Shown here: positions 57,423 through 64,000 of the stretch, piece by piece
Layout: the number at the start of each line of letters is the position of its first letter
Position numbering within the stretch: the first letter of the stretch is position 1
Assembly: GCF_000403845.2 (NCBI RefSeq)
Contig: NZ_KE159567.1
Location: forward strand, 938,911-1,002,910
DNA: 64,000 nt
Direction: 5' to 3'
Source: Eubacterium sp. 14-2
Lineage (GTDB): Bacteria > Bacillota > Clostridia > Lachnospirales > Lachnospiraceae
Made by a program: the position numbers and the translations under genes
The notes under the pieces: model-generated
Told to the model about the DNA's origin: nothing
Seen by the model: the letters and a program-made list of their open reading frames with translations, nothing else
The model's database searches: none

Positions 57423-58223
57423 TTACAGTTTATAAAACTCAGGTTTCCGGTTCCGGAACACGGTGTAATATTTAAAGCCCGCCTGTTTTAACAGGTCAGG
57501 TACTTTTGAAAAATCGTAAGCCACATCCGAAGGTTTGTGAGCATCTGCGCCGATGGTGATAATTTCACCGCCCATTTCCCGGTAGCGGCGCAATACGCAT
57601 TCAGCAGGGTTGGGATGACCGAGACCATATCGGAAGCCTCCGGTGTTGATTTCAATTCCTTTGCCTTTTTCAATCAGAACACGCAGAATTTCGTCCAGTA
57701 CGTCAGCAAATTTGTCATAGCTGTAATAGCGGTTCTGGTTGGGGCCGTACCGTACCACATAATCAATATGCCCATATACATCAAAACAGTCAAAAACAGC
57801 CAGATTTTCCAGAATGGATTCAAAATATTCCCGGTAGGCTTCATCCTCCGTTTTACCTGTATAATATTCCGGATAGTAGGGATCCTGGCCATGAACCACA
57901 TGGGAGGAACCAATGACAAAATCGAAGGGATGTTCCTTTATAATTCCGGGAAGCACATCTTTCAGGTAAGGTTGCAGACCGATTTCAATTCCCGCGCAGA
58001 CAGGAAATTCATTCTGAAATTCTGTCTGAACTGCCTGCATTTCTTTAAAATATGCCGGAATATCCAGCATGAATTTTTCAGGGGAAGTATCATAGCCAAT
58101 GTCCAGGTGGTCTGTAAAGCAGATTCCGTCAACGCCGGCCTTTATGGAAGACCGAATCATTTCATAAGTATCCGCATCGCTGTCGGTGGAAAAATGCGTG
58201 TGCATGTGTGTATCCCAAAGCAT
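57423..58223 (-). CDS. hisK: PHP-family histidinol phosphatase
   Basis: 266 residues. PHP metal motif DTHMHTHFSTDS at the N-terminus, the FTDHLDIGYD box, ANTGGFRYG-like and IGADAHKPSDV segments. Monofunctional HisK/HisJ enzymes remove phosphate from histidinol phosphate; PHP relatives may be Tyr phosphatases or polymerases, so substrate is probable rather than certain. AAAGGAGG seven bases before the ATG; no his operon nearby. Confidence 0.82.
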   Translation of the reverse strand: MLWDTHMHTHFSTDSDADTYEMIRSSIKAGVDGICFTDHLDIGYDTSPEKFMLDIPAYFKEMQAVQTEFQNEFPVCAGIEIGLQPYLKDVLPGIIKEHPFDFVIGSSHVVHGQDPYYPEYYTGKTEDEAYREYFESILENLAVFDCFDVYGHIDYVVRYGPNQNRYYSYDKFADVLDEILRVLIEKGKGIEINTGGFRYGLGHPNPAECVLRRYREMGGEIITIGADAHKPSDVAYDFSKVPDLLKQAGFKYYTVFRNRKPEFYKL

Positions 58224-58244
58224 GGAAAACCTCCTTTAAGCATA

Positions 58245-58273
58245 ATTATCATTTGTCAGATTATGTTTGTTAA
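58245..58273 (-). promoter_or_regulatory. Promoter of the PHP phosphatase gene
   Basis: Read on the minus strand: TTAACA, 17 bases, GATAAT, ending about 20 bases before the start codon. Confidence 0.6.
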
Positions 58274-58401
58274 TCTTTTAACAGAATAATAGACCACATT
58301 TCTGCGATTGTCAAAAGATACAGAGTGATTTTTGACAAAAACAACAAAATGTACAAAAACGGGTTTGTTGCCAAAATCCGCGAACAAAGTTGAAAAAGCC
58401 C

Positions 58402-58430
58402 TTGAATTTTTTTCGGATATTAGTTAAAAT
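58402..58430 (+). promoter_or_regulatory. Promoter of gap
   Basis: TTGAAT at 58402 and TAAAAT at 58425, spacer 17, 64 bases before the start. Confidence 0.6.
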
Positions 58431-58493
58431 ATAAACAAGTTGGGTATTATATCCAAGCAAAAACAAATTCATTCAAAATTAGGAGGAATTATC

Positions 58494-59510
58494 ATGTCAG
58501 TAAGAGTAGCAATCAATGGTTTCGGACGTATCGGCCGTCTGGCATTCAGACAGATGTTTGGTGCAGAGGGATACGAAGTAGTAGCAATCAACGATTTAAC
58601 AAGTCCCAAAATGTTGGCTCACCTGTTAAAATATGATTCATCTCAGGGAAAATATGCATTGGCAGATAAGGTTACTGCCGGTGAAGATTCCATTACTGTT
58701 GATGGAAAAGAAATCAAGATCTACGCTTTCCCGGATGCAAATAACTGCCCATGGGGAGACTTAAAAGTAGACGTTGTTCTGGAGTGTTCCGGATTCTACA
58801 CCTCCAAAGACAAAGCACAGGCTCACATCAATGCAGGCGCACGTAAAGTTGTTATCTCTGCTCCGGCAGGAAACGACCTTCCTACTATCGTTTTCAATAC
58901 AAACCATGAAACATTAAAAGCAGAAGATACCATTATTTCCGCAGCATCCTGTACCACAAACTGCCTGGCACCGATGGCTGACGCTCTGAACAAATATGCA
59001 GCAGTTCAGTCCGGTATTATGTGCACCATCCACGCTTACACAGGCGATCAGATGACTCTGGACGGACCTCAGAGAAAAGGCGATCTGAGAAGATCCCGTG
59101 CAGCAGCAGTAAATATCGTTCCCAACAGCACAGGCGCTGCAAAAGCAATCGGTCTTGTTATTCCGGAACTGAACGGCAAATTAATCGGTTCTGCACAGCG
59201 TGTCCCGACTCCTACAGGTTCCACCACCATCTTAACAGCAGTTGTTAAGGGCAATGATGTAACAGTAGACGGAATCAATGCAGCTATGAAAGCAGCAGCA
59301 AATGAATCTTTCGGATATAACGAAGACGAAATCGTATCCAGCGATATCGTAGGAATGAAATTTGGTTCCTTATTTGATGCTACACAGACCATGGTTTCCA
59401 AAGTTTCTGATGACTTATTTGAAGTACAGGTTGTTTCCTGGTATGACAATGAGAACAGCTACACAAGCCAGATGGTTCGTACAATCAAATATTTCAGCGA
59501 ATTAGCATAA
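58494..59510 (+). CDS. gap: Glyceraldehyde-3-phosphate dehydrogenase
   Basis: 338 residues from ATG 58494 (TTAGGAGGAATT ahead; the longer frame from 58440 lacks a site). NAD motif [14 protein letters not shown], catalytic cysteine in [12 protein letters not shown]. Glycolytic enzyme, cytosolic. Own promoter and terminator set it apart from the pgk-tpiA pair downstream. Confidence 0.98.
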   Translation: MSVRVAINGFGRIGRLAFRQMFGAEGYEVVAINDLTSPKMLAHLLKYDSSQGKYALADKVTAGEDSITVDGKEIKIYAFPDANNCPWGDLKVDVVLECSGFYTSKDKAQAHINAGARKVVISAPAGNDLPTIVFNTNHETLKAEDTIISAASCTTNCLAPMADALNKYAAVQSGIMCTIHAYTGDQMTLDGPQRKGDLRRSRAAAVNIVPNSTGAAKAIGLVIPELNGKLIGSAQRVPTPTGSTTILTAVVKGNDVTVDGINAAMKAAANESFGYNEDEIVSSDIVGMKFGSLFDATQTMVSKVSDDLFEVQVVSWYDNENSYTSQMVRTIKYFSELA

Positions 59511-59585
59511 GAATCAATAATTACTGTACAGAGCAGGCTGCCTTTTTCTGAGACAGGCTGTACAGGTGCAGATAAGACTCAAAAA

Positions 59586-59618
59586 GGGTCCGGTCTTTTA
59601 AGGACCGGACCCTTTTTT
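59586..59618 (+). terminator. Terminator after gap
   Basis: GGGTCCGGTC / GACCGGACCC, seven-base loop, six T. Confidence 0.9.
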
Positions 59619-59655
59619 CTTCTATTGAGAAAGAACCTGTTCCCTTAAAGAGACT
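59613..59655. repeat. Palindromic repeat element, fragment (copy 4)
   Basis: TTTTTTCTTCTATTGAGAAAG then AACCTGTTCCC, left arm only, after the gap terminator. Confidence 0.5.
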
Positions 59656-59724
59656 GCCCCGGCGCGGAATTTCAAAGGCAGGCTTCTTTCAACCGTCAAA
59701 TAATCAAGCAGGAGGTTACTCATT

Positions 59725-60933
59725 ATGTCTTTAAATAAAGTTTCTGTAGACGACATCAATGTAAAGGGCAAACGTGTTCTTTGCAGATGCGATTTTAACG
59801 TACCTTTAAAAGAAGGAAAAATCACAGACGAAAACCGTCTGGTAGCTGCCCTTCCTACCATTAAGAAACTGATTGCCGACGGCGGCAAAGTAATTCTCTG
59901 TTCCCATCTGGGCAAACCCAAGGGAGAACCCAAACCGGAACTGTCACTGGCTCCGGTGGCAAAGAGACTTTCCGAATTACTGGGACAGGAAGTGAAATTT
60001 GCGGCAGATCCTGAAGTAGTGGGACCCAATGCAAAAGCAGCGGCAGAAGCCATGAACGACGGGGAAGTTATTTTACTGGAGAATACCCGTTATCGTGCAG
60101 AAGAAACCAAAAACGGAGAAGCGTTCTCCAAAGATCTGGCTTCACTCTGTGATATTTTTGTAAATGACGCTTTCGGAACCGCACACAGAGCGCATTGCTC
60201 TAACGTGGGAGTTTCTGAGCTGGTTGAAACAGCGGCAGTTGGTTACTTAATGCAGAAGGAAATTGATTTCCTCGGAAATGCAGTGGAGAATCCGGTAAGA
60301 CCGTTCGTTGCAATTCTGGGCGGCGCAAAAGTTGCGGATAAACTGAATGTAATTTCCAATCTGCTGGAAAAATGCGATACCCTGATTATCGGCGGCGGTA
60401 TGGCTTATACATTCTTAAAAGCACAGGGCTATGAAATCGGAAAATCTCTGGTAGATGATACCAAGGTAGATTACTGTAAGGAAATGCTTGCAAAAGCAGA
60501 GAAACTCGGCAAAAAATTATTACTGCCGGTTGATTCCGCAACCATTGCAGAATTCCCCAATCCTATTGATGCACCGGTAGATGTGGTAATGTATGATGCG
60601 GAAAATATGCCTGCAGACCGGGAAGGATGCGATATTGGACCCAAGACAGCAGCAATGTTTGCAGACGCGGTAAAATCTGCAAAGACTGTGGTATGGAACG
60701 GACCTATGGGCGTATTTGAAAATCCCACCCTTGCGGAAGGCACCATTGCAGTGGCAAAGGCTCTGGCAGAGACAGATGCAACTACCATTATCGGCGGCGG
60801 CGATTCTGCAGCAGCAGTAAATCAGCTGGGATTCGGCGATAAGATGAGCCATATTTCCACCGGAGGCGGAGCTTCTCTGGAGTTCCTGGAAGGCAAAGAG
60901 CTTCCCGGCGTGGCAGCAGCAACCAATAAATAA
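59725..60933 (+). CDS. pgk: Phosphoglycerate kinase
   Basis: 402 residues. N-terminal substrate motif [25 protein letters not shown] and the nucleotide loop NPTLAEGT / GGGDSAAAV, all typical. Catalyses the first ATP-making step of lower glycolysis. AGGAGG eight bases before the ATG. tpiA follows after 60 bases. Confidence 0.98.
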   Translation: MSLNKVSVDDINVKGKRVLCRCDFNVPLKEGKITDENRLVAALPTIKKLIADGGKVILCSHLGKPKGEPKPELSLAPVAKRLSELLGQEVKFAADPEVVGPNAKAAAEAMNDGEVILLENTRYRAEETKNGEAFSKDLASLCDIFVNDAFGTAHRAHCSNVGVSELVETAAVGYLMQKEIDFLGNAVENPVRPFVAILGGAKVADKLNVISNLLEKCDTLIIGGGMAYTFLKAQGYEIGKSLVDDTKVDYCKEMLAKAEKLGKKLLLPVDSATIAEFPNPIDAPVDVVMYDAENMPADREGCDIGPKTAAMFADAVKSAKTVVWNGPMGVFENPTLAEGTIAVAKALAETDATTIIGGGDSAAAVNQLGFGDKMSHISTGGGASLEFLEGKELPGVAAATNK

Positions 60934-60992
60934 ACGGAAATCAGATGGCGGACAGAGTTTTCGTTATCAGGTAAAAGAAAGAGGATAAGATT

Positions 60993-61742
60993 ATGGCAAG
61001 AAAGAAAATTATTGCAGGAAACTGGAAAATGAATAAAACTCCCAGCGAAGCAGTTGCTCTGGTAAATGAACTGAAACCGCTGGTGGCAAACGATGAGGTG
61101 GATGTGGTATTCTGCGTACCGGCTATTGATATTATTCCTGCAATGGAAGCAGCAAAAGGCTCCAATATCAACATTGGTGCAGAAAACATGTACTATGAGG
61201 AGAGCGGTGCATATACCGGAGAGATTGCTCCGAATATGCTGACAGATGCCGGTGTAAAATATGTGGTAATCGGCCATTCTGAGAGAAGAGAATATTTCGC
61301 GGAAACTGACGAGACAGTAAATAAAAAAGTGCTGAAAGCCTTCGAGCATGGAATTACTCCCATTATCTGCTGCGGAGAATCTTTAACCCAGAGAAAACAG
61401 GGCATTTATATTGACTGGATCCGTATGCAGATTAAAATTGCATTCCAGAATGTAACTGCAGATCAGGCAAAAGGGGCAGTCATTGCCTACGAACCGATCT
61501 GGGCAATCGGAACCGGAGAAACAGCTACTTCCGACCAGGCAGAAGAAGTATGTGCAGCAATCCGTGCATGTATCAAAGAAGTATATGACGAAGCAACTGC
61601 AGAAGCGATCCGTATTCAGTATGGCGGCTCTGTAAATGCAGGTAATGCAGCGGAACTGTTCTCAAAATCGGACATTGACGGTGGACTGGTTGGCGGAGCT
61701 TCCCTGAAAGCAGATTTTGGCAAAATCGTAAATTATAAATAA
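60993..61742 (+). CDS. tpiA: Triosephosphate isomerase
   Basis: 249 residues. [13 protein letters not shown] at the start, catalytic His in IGHSERREY and catalytic Glu in [13 protein letters not shown]; closing loop YGGSVN. Interconverts the two triose phosphates. A strong terminator follows at 61756, so gap, pgk and tpiA lie in two units. Confidence 0.98.
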   Translation: MARKKIIAGNWKMNKTPSEAVALVNELKPLVANDEVDVVFCVPAIDIIPAMEAAKGSNINIGAENMYYEESGAYTGEIAPNMLTDAGVKYVVIGHSERREYFAETDETVNKKVLKAFEHGITPIICCGESLTQRKQGIYIDWIRMQIKIAFQNVTADQAKGAVIAYEPIWAIGTGETATSDQAEEVCAAIRACIKEVYDEATAEAIRIQYGGSVNAGNAAELFSKSDIDGGLVGGASLKADFGKIVNYK

Positions 61743-61755
61743 GGAACAGGAAAAA

Positions 61756-61788
61756 GGCAGTGACGCATACAGGTCACTGCCTTTTTTT
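61756..61788 (+). terminator. Terminator after tpiA
   Basis: GGCAGTGAC / GTCACTGCC, eight-base loop, seven T; the T-run forms part of repeat copy 3. Confidence 0.9.
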
Positions 61789-61993
61789 ATCTTACAGGAA
61801 AGACCTTGTCACGCTTTAGCGTGACAAGGTCTTTCCTGTAAGATAAAAATAATTATGCGCAGGGTCTGCCCCAGCGAAGCGAGGGTACTCGCACAAGAGG
61901 TGAAATATTGCTTCGCAATTGTGCTCGGCGCAGCAAAATGTGCAAGCCCCTCATGAGTGAGGGGTAGGGGAGTTGAAGTGGGCTTGCCCACTT
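61784..61993. repeat. Palindromic repeat element, copy 3 (full length)
   Basis: Near-perfect 31-base arms (61784-61814 and 61819-61849) with a TTTA loop (CACGC-TTTA-GCGTG). After this come TAATTATGCGC, ATTGCTTCGCAAT, CCCCTCA/TGAGGGG (61947-61964) and AAGTGGGC/GCCCACTT (61976-61993). Contains no supported gene. Confidence 0.75.
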
Positions 61994-62189
61994 TGTTCTA
62001 AATTTACTTCCTTTCTCTGTATAATTTCCGGAAAAATTTCCAGTATTTTCAATATAGCATGTTTCCTTACAGAAGTCAAAAATGGGATTTAATAGCTGTC
62101 TGCAAGTCCCTGACGTAATCCTGATGTTTCCTGTACAGACAATAGCAGAACTGTTGTTTCAAAAACGAACAAAACTTTTGAAATAACAG

Positions 62190-62218
62190 TTGACAAAGGG
62201 GAAAAATGCTGTTATTAT
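62190..62218 (+). promoter_or_regulatory. Promoter of the DeoR gene
   Basis: Perfect TTGACA at 62190 and TATTAT at 62213 with 17 bases between. Leader is about 165 bases. Confidence 0.75.
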
Positions 62219-62228
62219 AACAATATAA

Positions 62229-62250
62229 ACTTTCGTAACAACAACTTTCG
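62229..62250 (+). promoter_or_regulatory. ACTTTCG direct repeats, possible DeoR operator
   Basis: ACTTTCG at 62229 and 62244 (15 bases apart), with a related ACTTTTG at 62174 upstream of the -35. Placement fits autoregulation. Confidence 0.45.
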
Positions 62251-62386
62251 AAGGGAGAATTTTTGAAACAAAAGTAAAGGTTGCAGAAGTGAAAAAATGT
62301 GATAAGATGAAGGGAGAAGATGCTTATGAAGTGAAAATACGGAGCCATGGCCTGTGACTGGCTGCGGACTCCCAGGAGGTATGAAA

Positions 62387-63148
62387 ATGGATGCAATGGA
62401 ACAGCGCAGGAATACAATTGTAGATTTGGTAAATCAAAGCGGAAATATCAGTTTTGCACAGTTAAAGAAGAAATTTCCGCAGATATCCGAAATGACACTG
62501 CGCACAGATTTAAAAGCTCTTGATGAAGCAAAACGGATTGTCCGGGTGCATGGAGGCGCAAAATCCGTGGACGTTGTAGTGGGAACCGATGATATGTTAA
62601 GCCGCAGGCTGGTGCGCAATATTGAGGCAAAGCAGCTGATTGCAAAAAAGGCACTGGAACTCATTCGGAAAGACACCGCAGTTTTTCTGGATTCCGGAAG
62701 TACCACTACGGCGCTGGCAGCCTGCATGAGAGACCAGTCAAACCTGATATATACCAGTTCGCTGACCTGTGCGGCGGAACTTTCCAGATTAAAGAATCCG
62801 GCAGTACATGTGCTGGGGGGAACCATGAACCGGTACAGCATGAGCGTATGCGGAATTCATACAATACAGGAAGTGCGAAGAATTAATTTCGATCAGGTGT
62901 TTATGGGTGTCACCGGTTATTGTGAACAGACAGGATTTACCTGCGGCGTGGATGAGGAAGCAGCCCTGAAAAGGACTGTAATGAACCGGGCCGGACAGAA
63001 GATTATCCTGATGGATTCATCCAAAACAGGGGTGAAAAGTACATATACCATCTGCGGACTGGAGGATGTGGATCTTATTATTTCCGACGGCAGCCTTTCA
63101 GAGGAATTTCTGGAAGAATGCAGAAATTATAAGATACCGGTTATCTGA
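62387..63148 (+). CDS. DeoR/GlpR family regulator
   Basis: 253 residues from ATG 62387, seven bases after AGGAGG; the GTG 62354 and the ATG 62381 have poor spacing. N-terminal HTH (ISFAQLKKKFPQISEMTLRT, DLKALD) and sugar-phosphate sensor domain with FLDSGSTTTALAACM and ILMDSSKTGVKS. It precedes a mannitol-type PTS gene by 94 bases and probably controls it. Confidence 0.92.
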   Translation: MDAMEQRRNTIVDLVNQSGNISFAQLKKKFPQISEMTLRTDLKALDEAKRIVRVHGGAKSVDVVVGTDDMLSRRLVRNIEAKQLIAKKALELIRKDTAVFLDSGSTTTALAACMRDQSNLIYTSSLTCAAELSRLKNPAVHVLGGTMNRYSMSVCGIHTIQEVRRINFDQVFMGVTGYCEQTGFTCGVDEEAALKRTVMNRAGQKIILMDSSKTGVKSTYTICGLEDVDLIISDGSLSEEFLEECRNYKIPVI

Positions 63149-63242
63149 TGCACAACAGGCAGTCCTCTCAGGAATCATCTGTATCCATATACGGACAGTG
63201 ATATTGCAGTCAGGAGCAAACCAATGTCAAAGGAGATAATTT

Positions 63243-64000
63243 ATGAAAAACGGAGTTCAGCGCTTTGGTAAATTTCTCTCAGCAATGATTATGCCCAATA
63301 TTGGTGCGTTAATCGCATTTGGTTTTCTTGCCGCGTTTTTTAACGACAAAGGCTGGATTCCACATGAGGGATTTGCCACAATTTTTTCAGCTGTTTTAGT
63401 TTATTTAATTCCAATCTTAATCGCTTTTACAGGCGGAAGGCTTATTGGCGGCGAGCGCGGAGGCGTGACAGCCGCAATTGCCGTAGTGGGCGCTATTATG
63501 AGCGATCCAGACACCACAATGCTGATGGCAGCCATGATTATGGGGCCTCTGGCAGGATTCTGTATAAAAAAGTTTGACAGTGCCATGGAAGGGCATATGC
63601 CGGCAGGTTTTGAAATGCTGATTAACAACTTTTCCGTGGGCATTCTGGGGATGCTGCTGGCCATGTTCGGATTTCTGGCAGTAGGACCCTTTATGAACCT
63701 GATTCTCGGCATTTTGTCTGCAGGAGTGACTTTTCTGGTGGAACACGGCGTACTTCCGCTGATCGGGATTTTTATCGAGCCGGCAAAGGTACTGTTTTTG
63801 AACAACGCTCTGAATCATGGGATTTTTACGCCCATTGCCACCGCTCAGGCGGCAGAGACCGGAAAATCCATCATGTATATGCTGGAGGCAAATCCCGGTC
63901 CCGGACTTGGGGTACTGCTGGCTTACATGTTTTTCTGCAAGGATAAAGAAACCAGACAGTCTGCGCCCAGCGCAGTGATTATCCATCTGTTAGGCGGTAT
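63243..64000 (+). CDS. mtlA: Mannitol-type PTS EIIC, 3'-truncated by window edge
   Basis: The frame is open from ATG 63243 (AAGGAG upstream) to the end of the window. The protein begins MKNGVQRFGKFLSAMIMPNI, and GALIAFGFLAAFF, GERGGVTAAIAVVGAIMSDP and FLNNALNHGIFTPI are characteristic of the EIIC of mannitol PTS permeases. It imports and phosphorylates mannitol with the EIIA/EIIB partners likely beyond the edge. Confidence 0.9.
   Translation, partial: MKNGVQRFGKFLSAMIMPNIGALIAFGFLAAFFNDKGWIPHEGFATIFSAVLVYLIPILIAFTGGRLIGGERGGVTAAIAVVGAIMSDPDTTMLMAAMIMGPLAGFCIKKFDSAMEGHMPAGFEMLINNFSVGILGMLLAMFGFLAVGPFMNLILGILSAGVTFLVEHGVLPLIGIFIEPAKVLFLNNALNHGIFTPIATAQAAETGKSIMYMLEANPGPGLGVLLAYMFFCKDKETRQSAPSAVIIHLLGG

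Overview
The window is 64 kb of a low-to-moderate GC Firmicute chromosome, most likely a gut member of the Lachnospiraceae (Clostridia). The evidence is the tig-clpP-clpX-lon-engB order, an Rrf2-iscS-nifU-mnmA cluster, SpoVB-like and PSD genes of clostridial type, a hexuronate operon, and AGGAGG ribosome sites with frequent TTG/GTG starts. No rRNA, tRNA, CRISPR array or intact transposase was seen. Both ends are cut inside genes: an HMGL-like aldolase at the left and a mannitol-type PTS EIIC at the right.

Layout. 1-12.3 kb: protein quality control (trigger factor, ClpP, ClpX, Lon), the GTPase EngB, a zinc-type ABC importer, a parvulin isomerase and an AI-2E-family permease. 12.3-17.1 kb: a flippase on the minus strand, then an IscR-like regulator with a visible operator, cysteine desulfurase, Fe-S scaffold and the tRNA thiolase MnmA. 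17.1-21.3 kb: an Rpn/PD-(D/E)XK protein, phosphatidylserine decarboxylase, a truncated sugar acetyltransferase and an AraC regulator. 21.6-33.2 kb: a ten-gene hexuronide operon. A GH2 enzyme, GPH symporter, HAD protein and GH3 enzyme release and import sugar acids, and UxaC, an SDR reductase, UxuA, KDG kinase and KDPG aldolase take glucuronate to pyruvate and glyceraldehyde-3-phosphate. 33.5-39.3 kb: MarR with a heterodimeric ABC exporter, and a small chemoreceptor-like protein.

39.4-49.3 kb is a visibly AT-rich accessory island. It holds an XRE controller with an unknown protein, a divergent DNA methyltransferase whose start codon is abnormal, and a full DpnII-type GATC restriction-modification set (Dam-type MTase, DpnA-type MTase, DpnII nuclease). 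Directly downstream come a ParB-like protein and a radical SAM protein, then decayed genes (SMC-like ATPase, zeta toxin). Three TTCAC-N5-GTGAA palindromes, two beside the controller gene and one beside the dpnM promoter, suggest one regulator for the island. The ParB-like/radical SAM pair is the best candidate for something undescribed.

49.3-54.3 kb: a GHKL histidine kinase without its response regulator, and a FtsX-type ABC transporter. 54.5-58.2 kb: an ECF sigma factor with a membrane-anchored beta-propeller protein, and a PHP-family histidinol phosphatase on the minus strand. 58.4-64 kb: gap, pgk and tpiA, a DeoR regulator and the start of a mannitol PTS gene. Four palindromic repeats of one family sit exactly at the T-runs of terminators after kdgK, the beta-propeller gene, gap and tpiA.
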